Positions 27,927-35,992 of a stretch of DNA of 64,000 nt are shown here, piece by piece (the stretch's first letter is position 1; each line of letters opens with the position of its first letter). The notes beneath the pieces were generated by a model. That model was not told the DNA's origin. It did no database searches and saw nothing but the letters and a program-made list of their open reading frames with translations. This DNA comes from JBDRRP01 sp964446485 (GTDB lineage: Bacteria; Desulfobacterota; Desulfobacteria; Desulfobacterales; JBDRRP01): the NCBI GenBank assembly GCA_964446485.1, contig CAYUOU010000004.1, positions 1-64,000 on the forward strand, read 5' to 3'. Both the position numbers and the translations under genes were made by a program.

Positions 27927-28916
27927 ATGGCCAAAAGAATTTTTTTTGAGAAACCGGCACCCATCCCCGAGTCGCGGTTCGCTGCCATCGACATCGGCTC
28001 CAACGCGGTTCGACTCCTGCTCGCCAGTGTTTTCGAATACGGTGAAAAGCCCACCTTCAAGAAAATGTCTCTGACCCGTATTCCACTTCGTCTCGGTGGT
28101 GATGCATTCAAGCTGCATCGCATCTCCGATCGAAAGGCAGAGGAACTGGTGGGGGTCATGGCGGGGTTTCGACGTCTCATCGACGCTTTCAGACCGGTGG
28201 CGTTCATGGCCTGCGCCACATCCGCCATGCGCGGTGCTGAAAACGGGCCGGAAATTCGCCAGCGCATCCTGGAAGACACCGGTATCGACGTCAACATCAT
28301 CGACGGCAGAATAGAAGCCCGCATTCTCTTTGAAAACCGAAGCGCCGAGCAATTCGGCGGGCATGCCGCCTACCTCTACGTGGACGTTGGCGGCGGCAGC
28401 ACGGAACTGTCGCTCTTTTCGCGGGGCAAAAACCTGGACGCGGCATCCTTTGACATCGGCACCATTCGACTCATGCAGGGCCAGGTCACCAGCGAGCACT
28501 GGAATGCCATGAAAAAGTGGCTGAAATCGTCAATCAAGTCCGTGCCTGCGGCTGCCGCCATCGGCAGCGGCGGCAACATCAACAAGATTTTCCGGATGGC
28601 CAGCCTCAAAAACGGCACCCCGATCAGTCCCCAAAAGATCGGTAAAGTCCAGCGCTATCTCAAAAACTACCTCTACGCCGAGCGGGTCACCGTGTTGAAC
28701 CTCCGCCCCGACCGTGCAGACGTGATCATTCCGGCCAGCGTCATTTATCTGCGGGTGCTCAAATGGTCCGGTATCAACGCCCTTTATGTGCCGGTTGTGG
28801 GTCTCGCCGATGGCATCGTGAGGATGCTCTATGACTGGCACGGAAAAAAAGGCGATGGCCGAAATGACCTGCCGGATACACCTGCGCAGGTACCCTTGGA
28901 AGGTATTGGCATATGA
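27927..28916 (+). CDS. ppx: Ppx/GppA-family exopolyphosphatase
   Basis: A 329-residue protein with the ASKHA fold of Ppx/GppA. Phosphate-1 motif is AAIDIGSNAVRLL near residues 19-31, the catalytic-glutamate region follows ACATSAMRG, and phosphate-2 motif is YVDVGGGSTELSLF near 148-161. It is much shorter than E. coli Ppx and lacks the C-terminal HD-like module, as in single-module Ppx1 enzymes. The expected activity is hydrolysis of polyphosphate or ppGpp. Its stop overlaps the CHAD start (ATGA), and sixA lies 47 bp upstream. Confidence 0.9.
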   Translation: MAKRIFFEKPAPIPESRFAAIDIGSNAVRLLLASVFEYGEKPTFKKMSLTRIPLRLGGDAFKLHRISDRKAEELVGVMAGFRRLIDAFRPVAFMACATSAMRGAENGPEIRQRILEDTGIDVNIIDGRIEARILFENRSAEQFGGHAAYLYVDVGGGSTELSLFSRGKNLDAASFDIGTIRLMQGQVTSEHWNAMKKWLKSSIKSVPAAAAIGSGGNINKIFRMASLKNGTPISPQKIGKVQRYLKNYLYAERVTVLNLRPDRADVIIPASVIYLRVLKWSGINALYVPVVGLADGIVRMLYDWHGKKGDGRNDLPDTPAQVPLEGIGI

Positions 28917-30457
28917 AAGCACGCCATTTTCAACTGTCCTCAGCCCGGCAGTTCGTACCGCTGCAAAGAAAATTGGCCAAACAATTTGCCGGTGTCGCTG
29001 ACGACACGTTGCCCACCGCCGACATCTCCCTGTACGACACCTTCGACGGGCGGCTTTACCAAAAGGGGCAGGCCCTGGTGCTGGACGGCGGCACACTGGG
29101 CGTCATTGACTTGAAAACAGGGCAGTCGCTTGCCGCCATGACGATATCGGACACCGCACCGCCGCGATTTTGGTGGGATTATCCCATGGGGCCGGTTCGC
29201 GAGCTACTCTCCGATAATGCGGGCATCCGCGCCGTATTGCCGCTGCTTTTCGCAAAGAAATCCACGACGGTATTGGCCCTTCTCAACAGTGACGAAAAGA
29301 CGGTCTGCAGGCTTCGCCTGGAGGCTCTGACTGTTGACAGCGCCGACCCACTTTTCAGTGTTTCTGTAAATCCGGTGCGCGGCTACAGGGAAGCAGCGGC
29401 GGCGGCCGCGGCCGTGGCGAAAGGTGAATCGGCGACACCACTGCCCCATCACCCGATTGTCGCCGCCCTCGAAAGCATGTCTCCAGCCCCTGATCGCTAC
29501 CAGGCCAAACCCCTGTTGCCGCTGACGCCGGACATGTCTGCAGATACCGCTGTCCGGATGATTCTGAGGCATCTGGCCGGTGTCATGCGTCAGAACGAAA
29601 AAGGCATTGAAGCAGACCTCGACACCGAATTTCTCCACGATTTTAGGGTGGCGGTGAGACGATCGCGGTCACTGCTGACACTGGCAAAGGGCGTGGTGCC
29701 CTCCGAGGTGAGTGCGATTCTCAAATCGGATCTGCGTGCCGCCGGCCAGGCCACCAACGCGCAAAGGGACATGGACGTCTACCTGCTGGACCAGGACGTC
29801 TATGAAAGCCTGCTCCCCCCACGGCTCAAAGCGTCCATCGAGCCGCTGTTTGCCACCCTTCGACGTCGTCGATCCGTGGCATTGAAAAAGACCCGGCAGT
29901 ATCTCGATTCAACCGCCTACCGGCAGGCCCTCGACCATATCGACCATTATACCAAACAGGACACCGTCGATCCCACCGAGGCACCATCGGCTGCAATACC
30001 CGTGGTGGCACTGGCCAGAAACGCCATCACGGCACGATATGGGAAAATCGTTAAATCCGGACGGCGCATTGAAGATGACACGCCCGATGCGAAAATTCAC
30101 CGATTGCGCATCGAGTGCAAGAAGTTGCGATACGCCCTGGAGTTTTTCAGCCCGCTGTTCCCGCCGTCTGAAATGGCGATCCTCATCAAACAGTTGAAAA
30201 TACTTCAAGACCATCTGGGCCGGTTCAACGATCTTGCCGTGCAGCAGGAGTTCCTCGGCAACTACCTGGACCGGTTGAAGCCGACAACAGGCACTGCCAT
30301 CGGCACCGCGGCGGCTACCGGGGCACTCATCGGCATCCTGCATCGGGAACAGCGTGCGCTCCGGAAGGGGTTTTCCAGCGCTTTCGAAGCCTTCGATTCA
30401 GCAGACAATGCGTCCCGCTATGAGCGGTTGGAAGGGAAAGAGGAGTCGTCACTGTGA
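28913..30457 (+). CDS. CHAD-domain protein, putative polyphosphate-binding
   Basis: A 514-residue protein. The C-terminal two thirds (about 205-505) form a CHAD domain, the conserved histidine alpha-helical domain that binds inorganic polyphosphate and localises to granules. The conserved basic stretches are LHDFRVAVRRSRSLL near 240 and KIHRLRIECKKLRYALEFF near 395. The first 170 residues are beta-rich but lack a clear ExExK motif, so I do not call a CYTH domain. A low-complexity Ala run (REAAAAAAAVAKG) links the parts. It is coupled by 4-bp overlaps to ppx before it and parA after it. Confidence 0.88.
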   Translation: MKARHFQLSSARQFVPLQRKLAKQFAGVADDTLPTADISLYDTFDGRLYQKGQALVLDGGTLGVIDLKTGQSLAAMTISDTAPPRFWWDYPMGPVRELLSDNAGIRAVLPLLFAKKSTTVLALLNSDEKTVCRLRLEALTVDSADPLFSVSVNPVRGYREAAAAAAAVAKGESATPLPHHPIVAALESMSPAPDRYQAKPLLPLTPDMSADTAVRMILRHLAGVMRQNEKGIEADLDTEFLHDFRVAVRRSRSLLTLAKGVVPSEVSAILKSDLRAAGQATNAQRDMDVYLLDQDVYESLLPPRLKASIEPLFATLRRRRSVALKKTRQYLDSTAYRQALDHIDHYTKQDTVDPTEAPSAAIPVVALARNAITARYGKIVKSGRRIEDDTPDAKIHRLRIECKKLRYALEFFSPLFPPSEMAILIKQLKILQDHLGRFNDLAVQQEFLGNYLDRLKPTTGTAIGTAAATGALIGILHREQRALRKGFSSAFEAFDSADNASRYERLEGKEESSL

Positions 30458-31209
30458 AGATTCTGGCATTTTACAATATGAAAGGCGGCGTCGGGAAAAC
30501 GGCCTCATGCGTGAATCTGGCTTATTTGGCAGCCGCAGAGGGACATCCGACGTTGATTTGCGATCTCGACCCCCAAGGGGCCGCGTCTTTTTACTATCGG
30601 ATCAAACCATCCGAAGCCCATGACGACCGAAAGCTGCTCAAAGGGGGTAAAAAAGCGGCCCGGGAAATCCGGGGGACCGACTTTCCCAACCTGGACCTTT
30701 TACCCGCCGATCTCTCCTACCGCAATCTGGATATTGTATTGGATGGGAAAAAGCGATCCAGAAAGCGGCTTCAGGAAATGCTCGACGGTTTTTCCGCTTC
30801 GTATCGATACATCTTTTTGGACTGTCCGCCGAACCTGACGCTGGTGAGCGAAAACATCTTCGTCGCCGCCCACTACATCTGGGTGCCGCTCATTCCAACG
30901 GTGCTGTCGGTGATATCCCTGAAAAAGCTCATCGTGTTCTTCAAGGACGAAAAATACGACACCCAAAAACTCCATCCCTTTTTCTCCATGGTCGAGAGGC
31001 GCAAGCTCATACACCGGCATACCGTGGAAGACGCCGGCGGCAAGCGCAAACGGGTCATGCGGACCGCGATCCCCTACCTGTCAGAAGTGGAAAAAATGGG
31101 CGTCTACCGGGCGCCGTTGACCCAGCGCTACCCCAATGCGCAAGCGTCCAACGCCTACCGAACGCTCTGGGAAGAGATGAAAGGTATTATGGGTGTCGAC
31201 AAGCATTGA
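30454..31209 (+). CDS. ParA/MinD-family ATPase coupled to polyphosphate genes
   Basis: A 251-residue ParA-type ATPase. The deviant Walker A is MKGGVGKTASC at residues 7-17, the A' motif is LICDLDPQGAASF, and Walker B is YIFLDCPPNL. It has no N-terminal helix-turn-helix, so it resembles small ParA/McdA-type positioning ATPases rather than plasmid autorepressors. The start is GTG, overlapping the CHAD stop (GTGA), so it is translated with ppx and CHAD. No ParB or parS is visible nearby. Positioning of a polyphosphate-related cargo is my inference from the coupling. Confidence 0.87.
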   Translation: MKILAFYNMKGGVGKTASCVNLAYLAAAEGHPTLICDLDPQGAASFYYRIKPSEAHDDRKLLKGGKKAAREIRGTDFPNLDLLPADLSYRNLDIVLDGKKRSRKRLQEMLDGFSASYRYIFLDCPPNLTLVSENIFVAAHYIWVPLIPTVLSVISLKKLIVFFKDEKYDTQKLHPFFSMVERRKLIHRHTVEDAGGKRKRVMRTAIPYLSEVEKMGVYRAPLTQRYPNAQASNAYRTLWEEMKGIMGVDKH

Positions 31210-31256
31210 CAGCCCCTTCCGTTATCTTTTATCCAAGACCTTTCTCTCCAGAACCC

Positions 31257-31424
31257 AAGCTTGACAATCCCGTAAAAAGTCATCAAATGTCATCCCGAGC
31301 GTAGCGAGGGATCTGTGTTTTAATCATAATATCTATAGATAACGGCATTTTGAGATTCCTCGTCGCAAGCTCCTCGGAATGACAATTTGGAAAATTTAGA
31401 CTTTTTACGGGGCTATCAAGCTTG
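31257..31424. repeat. MITE-like element with inverted ends
   Basis: About 168 bp bounded by AAGCTTGA on the left and its reverse complement TCAAGCTT on the right. Next inside each end is CCCGTAAAAAGTC in inverted orientation (31269-31281 and 31400-31412), then less exact pairing around TGTCATCCCGAG and CGGAATGACA. No coding capacity. One end of the family recurs at 12585-12660. The element opens the 683-bp non-coding stretch 31210-31892, which otherwise holds only the repeats listed next. It could also terminate the parA transcript. Confidence 0.65.
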
Positions 31425-31545
31425 ACGGTTCCGTAAAAAGTCCGATATCTGCGTTACGCGTCATCCTTCGTCATTGCGGCGTACTGTAAGTAGGCCTCAT
31501 TTCTCAGGATTCGCAAGCCGTATCTCGAACATTTTACGAAATCGT
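31425..31545. repeat. second, degenerate inverted-repeat element
   Basis: It starts with GGTTCCGTAAAAAGTCCGA, shared in its first 16 bases with 12590-12605. It ends with TCGAACATTTTACGAAAT, whose reverse complement aligns to the start with mismatches (TTCGTAAAATGTTCGA). It directly abuts the element at 31257-31424, so two related elements seem to be nested or tandem. No gene is present. Confidence 0.5.
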
Positions 31546-31625
31546 CCTTTTTGCTGCTTTTTACCGTTTCATCATTAGGTAAGCTTAGTCATTCAGTGTT
31601 CTTCAGCCGGCGCGATGGCTGTTTT

Positions 31626-31707
31626 GTAGGGGAGAGGTTTACCCTCTCCCGAGCGGGCCGCGGGCCGTGATTGAAAACCACGGGCGGGGATAAACCCCGC
31701 ACCCTAC
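31626..31707. repeat. inverted pair of intergenic hairpins, REPIN-like
   Basis: GTAGGGGAGAGG-TTTAC-CCTCTCCC at 31626-31650 faces GGGCGGGG-ATAAA-CCCCGC-ACCCTAC at 31682-31707. These are the same two hairpin types as at 14014-14131 but arranged head to head, so the whole 82 bp could fold into one long hairpin. This is the layout of REP doublets. From here to the GNAT gene end at 31893 I see nothing further. Confidence 0.68.
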
Positions 31708-31892
31708 AGTATCTCATGGTTCAGGTCGTTCAGCGGGGCTCCCACGATCGGCGTTCCGGTGCAATGACGACTATCATCTTTCCGAACAGCGCATGACCAG
31801 AAATCGATCTATTCGGTTCTCTGCGAAGCGCCCGCGATGACACCAAACGCGCAGCCCGTGCGGAGGGCATCGCCGCACGAGGGCAGGGGAGG

Positions 31893-32390
31893 CTACCGTG
31901 CGGCAAGATCCAGGACAAATTTTTGCTCGGTCACCGTGGTTCCCCACTGATCACCGGGATGTTCTTCGGCCAGGACGAAACCGTATTTTTCATACAGGTG
32001 ACGGGCCGGGACGAGGCCCTCGAAGGTCCACAGGTAGACCGACGGGTGCCCGACCCGGCGGCAGAAATCCAGGGCGCTTGTCATCAGGCGATTGCCGACG
32101 CCCTGATGCCGGAGGGTATCCGAAACGATAAACCAGCGCAGGTGGGCGCCCTCGTCTGCAGCGCGGGCGCCGTCGATGGCAATCCCGCCTTCCACGGTAT
32201 CATGGCTGACAACGACCCAAAAGCCGTCTGTCGCAGCATTGAAGCGCTGGAGGAACGCCGACATGTCGGTGGCGACCTTGGCTTCGAAGAACATGCCGAA
32301 GTTCCAGTAGCGGCTATAATAGCTGGCGTGAAGCTCGGCCATGCGGCCGATGGCGCCGGGGGTGTAGCCGGTAGTCAGCTTGAAAGACAT
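31893..32390 (-). CDS. GNAT-family N-acetyltransferase
   Basis: A 165-residue acetyltransferase. The acetyl-CoA-binding motif A reads RHQGVGNRLMTSALDFCRR near residues 97-115 (R/Q-x-x-G-x-G/A type), and the strand before it is LRWFIVSD. YEKYGFVLAEE near the C-terminus is the usual GNAT motif B. TGGAGAT lies just before the ATG of MSFKLTTG; a longer reading frame upstream overlaps the divergent cytochrome gene and is not credible. The acceptor substrate is unknown. Proteins with this look are often annotated as MarR-GNAT C-terminal-like or toxin-type acetylases, but no helix-turn-helix is present here. Confidence 0.85.
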   Translation of the reverse strand: MSFKLTTGYTPGAIGRMAELHASYYSRYWNFGMFFEAKVATDMSAFLQRFNAATDGFWVVVSHDTVEGGIAIDGARAADEGAHLRWFIVSDTLRHQGVGNRLMTSALDFCRRVGHPSVYLWTFEGLVPARHLYEKYGFVLAEEHPGDQWGTTVTEQKFVLDLAAR

Positions 32391-32500
32391 AGGATCTCCA
32401 ATGTGCATGACAATAACGGCACTGTATGCGGGGGCGCCGGCAGGGTCAAGAGCCTTGCCGATGCCGGCCTCACACCCAGCTACCTGAGAGGAACAAAACG

Positions 32501-34648
32501 ATGAAGCGACCGGCGGCACTACTCCTCATAATGTTGATCGCCTGGTGCATGGGCGCCGTCTCGGCCCAGGCAAAGGATGAATACGCCCGCCAGACAGGCA
32601 AGGGATGTATTTTTTGCCACCAGGAAAGCAACGGGGGCGGGCTGAATACCGCCGGATTCGCTTATATCCGCAACGGCTATCACTACCCCATCCCGGCGGC
32701 GGTGCTGGAAAAAGCAGAAACGCTTCAGACACCCTTTCATAAAACCGTTCGGTTCTTTCTGGGATACCTTCACCTGGTGGCGGCGGTAATTTTTTTCGGA
32801 GCGATCTTTTACATCCACATTTTCATCAAGCCGACGAAGCTCACCACCGGCATCCCCAAACCGGAGCGGCTGCTCGGACTCACCTGCATGGGGGTGCTGA
32901 CCGCAACGGGTGTCTATCTGACCTGGGCGCGCATGGACCGTTGGGCGCAATTTTTCGACAACAGTTTTGGCCTGATGCTGTTTGTGAAGATCCTCTTGTT
33001 CGCACTCATGGTGGCCATCGGCCTGACCGCCGTATTTTTCGTGCATCGTCGGATGGCCGCCCACCAGCAGGCGCCCGCCACAGACAAGACACCGGACGGG
33101 TCGACCTTCGTTTACGAGGGGAAGGTGTACGATGTCAGCGGCAGCACCAAGTGGAAGGACGGAAAACACTTCGGCCGCCACCACTGCGGCACCGACCTCA
33201 CCGCCGAGCTGGATGCCGCGCCGCATGGTAGAGAAGTGCTGGATCGGGTGCCTTGCCTGGGTGCAGTGGATCATCAGGCGGCGTCGACACAGCTGCCGCC
33301 GGCCCGGAAGGTATTTGTGGTCATGGCCTACGCCAACCTGGTGATCATCTTTCTCATTTTGGCCTGTATCAGTGTGTGGCGCTGGGATTTTCCCATCCGC
33401 CTCATCCCCGAATCCCGCGCGGATGTCATCGCCGGAAACACCTGCGTGGAGTGTCACCGGGTCAAAACGCCCGGTATCGTGGCAGACTGGAAGGCCGGTG
33501 TGCACTCCCGGCTTAATGTGGACTGCTATAAATGCCACCGGGCCAATAACGATGCGGCCGTTTTGAAAAGTCACCTCCAATACGACGTCCATCCCATCTC
33601 GCCGGTGGTGAGCCCCATCAACTGCGGCGGCTGCCACCCGGCGCAGGCGGCCGAATACGCCCGCAGCAAGCACGCCAACACCCATGAGATCATGTGGCAG
33701 GTGGACATTTGGCTGAATCAGGGACTCAACAACGCCGTCGAACGCGCCGTCGGCTGCTTTGACTGCCACGGGAGCATCGTGCAGTTGGAAGCAGGGCGCC
33801 CGGTGTCGGGCACCTGGCCCAATGTGGGCGTGGGGCGAATCAACCCCGACGGCAGTTTGGGCAGCTGCAGCGCCTGCCATACCCGGCACAAGTTCTCCAA
33901 GAGCGAGGCTCGAAAACCTGAGGCCTGCGATCAGTGTCACTTGGGCCCCGACCACCCTCAGATCGAGATTTACAATGAATCCAAGCACGGCACCCTCTAT
34001 CATGCCGAAGGCACCACCTGGGAATGGGACCCCGTCAATCGGCCCTGGACCGCTGCCACGGATTTCAGGGCGCCGACCTGCGCGGCATGTCACATGTCCG
34101 CCGCCGCCGACATGCCCGCTTCCCATGACGTGACCCAGCGCCTGAGCTGGGAGGCCCAGGCGCCGTTGACGGTGCGACCCGAGGATTTCAAACCGTTTCC
34201 GTCACCCACCCGCTGGCAGGATGAGCGAAAAGCCATGGAGAAAGTGTGCCTTCAGTGCCACGGCACAACCTGGACCACGGAGCATTTTGACAACTACGAC
34301 CGGGTCATCCACCTCTACAACGACACGTATTACCAACCCGTTCGTGCCATCATGGATGATCTGTATACCATGGGGCTCCTGAACGGTGATGTTTACTTCG
34401 ACGAGCCCCTGGAGTGGGAATTTTATGAGTTCTGGCACCACGAGGGACGCAGGGCCCGCATGGGCGCGGCGATGATGGCTCCGGATTATGCCTGGTGGCA
34501 CGGTTTCTACGAATTGAAGCATCGATCCGTCACTATTGCAGCGATGGTGGAATCTCTCGTGGGGCATGGGCCGTCCAAACGATATCCAACGCTGCCGGGC
34601 AACGACGCCTTGGAAGCATTCCGTCCTTCACTTCCCAAGCGGCCGTGA
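32501..34648 (+). CDS. fusion of haem c, CopD-like membrane, cytochrome b5-like and octahaem HAO-family domains
   Basis: A 715-residue membrane cytochrome. Order: signal peptide 1-24; one c-haem site CIFCH at 36-40; three helices about 84-107, 122-142 and 156-181 resembling CopD-type membrane domains; a cytochrome b5-like haem domain about 200-258 with GRHHCG and APHG; a fourth helix 271-293; then eight CxxCH sites beginning at 315, 342, 375, 419, 456, 476, 527 and 583. The end carries WHHEGRRARMGAAMM and PDYAWWHG, diagnostic for the hydroxylamine oxidoreductase family. So quinol oxidation and a periplasmic octahaem N-compound enzyme may be joined in one chain. A GAGAGGAAC site precedes the ATG. 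Substrate (hydroxylamine, nitrite, other) is not resolved. Confidence 0.88.
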   Translation: MKRPAALLLIMLIAWCMGAVSAQAKDEYARQTGKGCIFCHQESNGGGLNTAGFAYIRNGYHYPIPAAVLEKAETLQTPFHKTVRFFLGYLHLVAAVIFFGAIFYIHIFIKPTKLTTGIPKPERLLGLTCMGVLTATGVYLTWARMDRWAQFFDNSFGLMLFVKILLFALMVAIGLTAVFFVHRRMAAHQQAPATDKTPDGSTFVYEGKVYDVSGSTKWKDGKHFGRHHCGTDLTAELDAAPHGREVLDRVPCLGAVDHQAASTQLPPARKVFVVMAYANLVIIFLILACISVWRWDFPIRLIPESRADVIAGNTCVECHRVKTPGIVADWKAGVHSRLNVDCYKCHRANNDAAVLKSHLQYDVHPISPVVSPINCGGCHPAQAAEYARSKHANTHEIMWQVDIWLNQGLNNAVERAVGCFDCHGSIVQLEAGRPVSGTWPNVGVGRINPDGSLGSCSACHTRHKFSKSEARKPEACDQCHLGPDHPQIEIYNESKHGTLYHAEGTTWEWDPVNRPWTAATDFRAPTCAACHMSAAADMPASHDVTQRLSWEAQAPLTVRPEDFKPFPSPTRWQDERKAMEKVCLQCHGTTWTTEHFDNYDRVIHLYNDTYYQPVRAIMDDLYTMGLLNGDVYFDEPLEWEFYEFWHHEGRRARMGAAMMAPDYAWWHGFYELKHRSVTIAAMVESLVGHGPSKRYPTLPGNDALEAFRPSLPKRP

Positions 34649-34761
34649 CGGGTGCCCGATTTCGTTCGGGCATTTCGTTCGGCACTATGCTATCAAATCG
34701 ATATTTTTGGGCGCCGGTGGTCGCCCGCCAACCATCAACAAATGAAAGGACACGGCGATAC

Positions 34762-35154
34762 ATGAAGATCATTGTAGGTTTCGACAGGAGCAACACAGCG
34801 AAGGCCGCCCTGGATGTGGCTATCAAACACGCCCATGCCGTGGGCGGTGAATTGATGGTGGTGTGTTCCATGGTGGAGGGGAAAGATGACAACCTTCATG
34901 ACATCGACGCCGCCGAGGCGGATTTGGCGGCGGCCAAGACCCTCGCCGAATCGTTGAAGATACCGTGCACGACCCATCTTCTCATTCGCGGCATGCCGCC
35001 GGGTGAAGACCTGGTGCATTTCGCCGCTGAACAGCACGCCGAACTGATCGTGGTGGGAATCCGGCGCCGCTCCAAAGTGGGCAAGCTCCTCATGGGGTCG
35101 ACGGCCCAGTACGTCATCCTCAAGGCGCCGTGCCCGGTATTGACGGTGAAATAA
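34762..35154 (+). CDS. universal stress protein (UspA family)
   Basis: A 130-residue single-domain Usp. It begins MKIIVGFDRSNTAKAALD, and the ATP-binding signature G-x2-G-x9-G-S/T type is visible as GIRRRSKVGKLLMGSTAQYV near residues 97-116, ending in CPVLTVK. It follows the HAO-type fusion by 113 bp on the same strand. AAGGA lies about 13 bases upstream of the ATG, a rather long spacing. A stress or energy-status role is known for the family; a link to the cytochrome is only positional. Confidence 0.9.
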   Translation: MKIIVGFDRSNTAKAALDVAIKHAHAVGGELMVVCSMVEGKDDNLHDIDAAEADLAAAKTLAESLKIPCTTHLLIRGMPPGEDLVHFAAEQHAELIVVGIRRRSKVGKLLMGSTAQYVILKAPCPVLTVK

Positions 35155-35156
35155 AA

Positions 35157-35195
35157 ATGCAACCGCTCAAAGGGGGCTCCTTTGAGCGGCTGCAT
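35157..35195. terminator. bidirectional rho-independent-type terminator
   Basis: A 17-bp stem (ATGCAACCGCTCAAAGG, 35157-35173, with CCTTTGAGCGGCTGCAT, 35179-35195) with one mismatch and a five-base loop. It lies between the convergent usp and ABC ATPase genes. AAAAATG before it provides a U-run for the minus-strand transcript; the plus-strand U-run is weak. Confidence 0.82.
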
Positions 35196-35197
35196 TA

Positions 35198-35992
35198 TCA
35201 TGCCATCAAGATGCGATCCGTGGCGAGTGCTTCTCCCTGGACGTCGTAAAAACGGGCCAGCAGATCGTTGACGGTGAGTCTTTCCTTGTCGCGTCCGCCG
35301 ACGTCATAAATCACCCGCCCCTGATGGAGCATTACCAAGCGGTTGCCCAGCGCCAGTGCCTGTTTCATGTTGTGGGTCACCATGAGGGTGGTGAGGTTGT
35401 TTTCTTCAACGATGGTGCGGGTGATCCCCAAAATCTGGCGTGCGGTTTTCGGGTCCAAGGCCGCGGTGTGCTCATCCAGCAGGAGCAATTCAGGGCGGAC
35501 CAGAGTGGCCATGAGCATGGTCAGCGCTTGGCGCTGGCCGCCGGACAACAGCCCCACCCGATCCTCCAATCGATCTTCCAACCCAAGCCCGATGGTACGC
35601 AATTTCTCCTTGAAGCGTGGCCGGTAGGATCGTTTCACCCCCCAGCCCAGTCCGCGGCGCTGGCCGCGTTTGGCGGCCAGACTGAGATTCTGTGCGATGC
35701 TGCCGTTGGTGCAGGTACCCAGGAGCGGATTCTGAAACACCCTTCCGATAAATCGTGCGCGGCGGTGCTCAGGCCAGTTCGTGATGTCTGTGCCGTCCAT
35801 GATCAGTCGCCCGGCGTCGATGGCGTGAGTACCGGCCAGGCAGTTGAGCAGGCTGGATTTGCCGGCACCGTTGGAGCCGATGACTGTGATGAATTCGCCC
35901 GTGCCGATGGTAAGGTCGATCCCGTCGATGGCCAACACTTCGTTGACGCTGCCTTGATGGAAACGTTTGACCATGCCCTCGATGGCGATCAT
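35198..35992 (-). CDS. ABC importer ATPase (TrpXYZ-type, COG1101)
   Basis: A 264-residue ABC ATPase. Walker A is GSNGAGKSSL, the signature is LLSGGQRQALTM, Walker B is LLLLDEHTAALD (His replacing Pro in DEP), and the switch histidine is in MVTHNM. The phrase DEHTAALDPKTA is characteristic of this subgroup, which pairs with BMP-like or ABC_sub_bind proteins. I start at MIAIEGMV, whose ATG overlaps the permease stop by four bases. It powers the importer encoded with the next two genes. Ligand uncertain; members were linked to tryptophan or tyrosine uptake. Confidence 0.88.
   Translation of the reverse strand: MIAIEGMVKRFHQGSVNEVLAIDGIDLTIGTGEFITVIGSNGAGKSSLLNCLAGTHAIDAGRLIMDGTDITNWPEHRRARFIGRVFQNPLLGTCTNGSIAQNLSLAAKRGQRRGLGWGVKRSYRPRFKEKLRTIGLGLEDRLEDRVGLLSGGQRQALTMLMATLVRPELLLLDEHTAALDPKTARQILGITRTIVEENNLTTLMVTHNMKQALALGNRLVMLHQGRVIYDVGGRDKERLTVNDLLARFYDVQGEALATDRILMA

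Noticed and set aside
31269..31412. Simple terminator hairpin for parA
   Set aside because: The GTAAAAAGTC ends are about 120 bases apart and occur again elsewhere, so an interspersed element is the better description, although termination may still happen here.
32519..34126. Long minus-strand frame opposite the HAO fusion
   Set aside because: It mirrors the plus-strand gene, whose nine CxxCH motifs and membrane helices are clear; the shadow has no recognisable domain.
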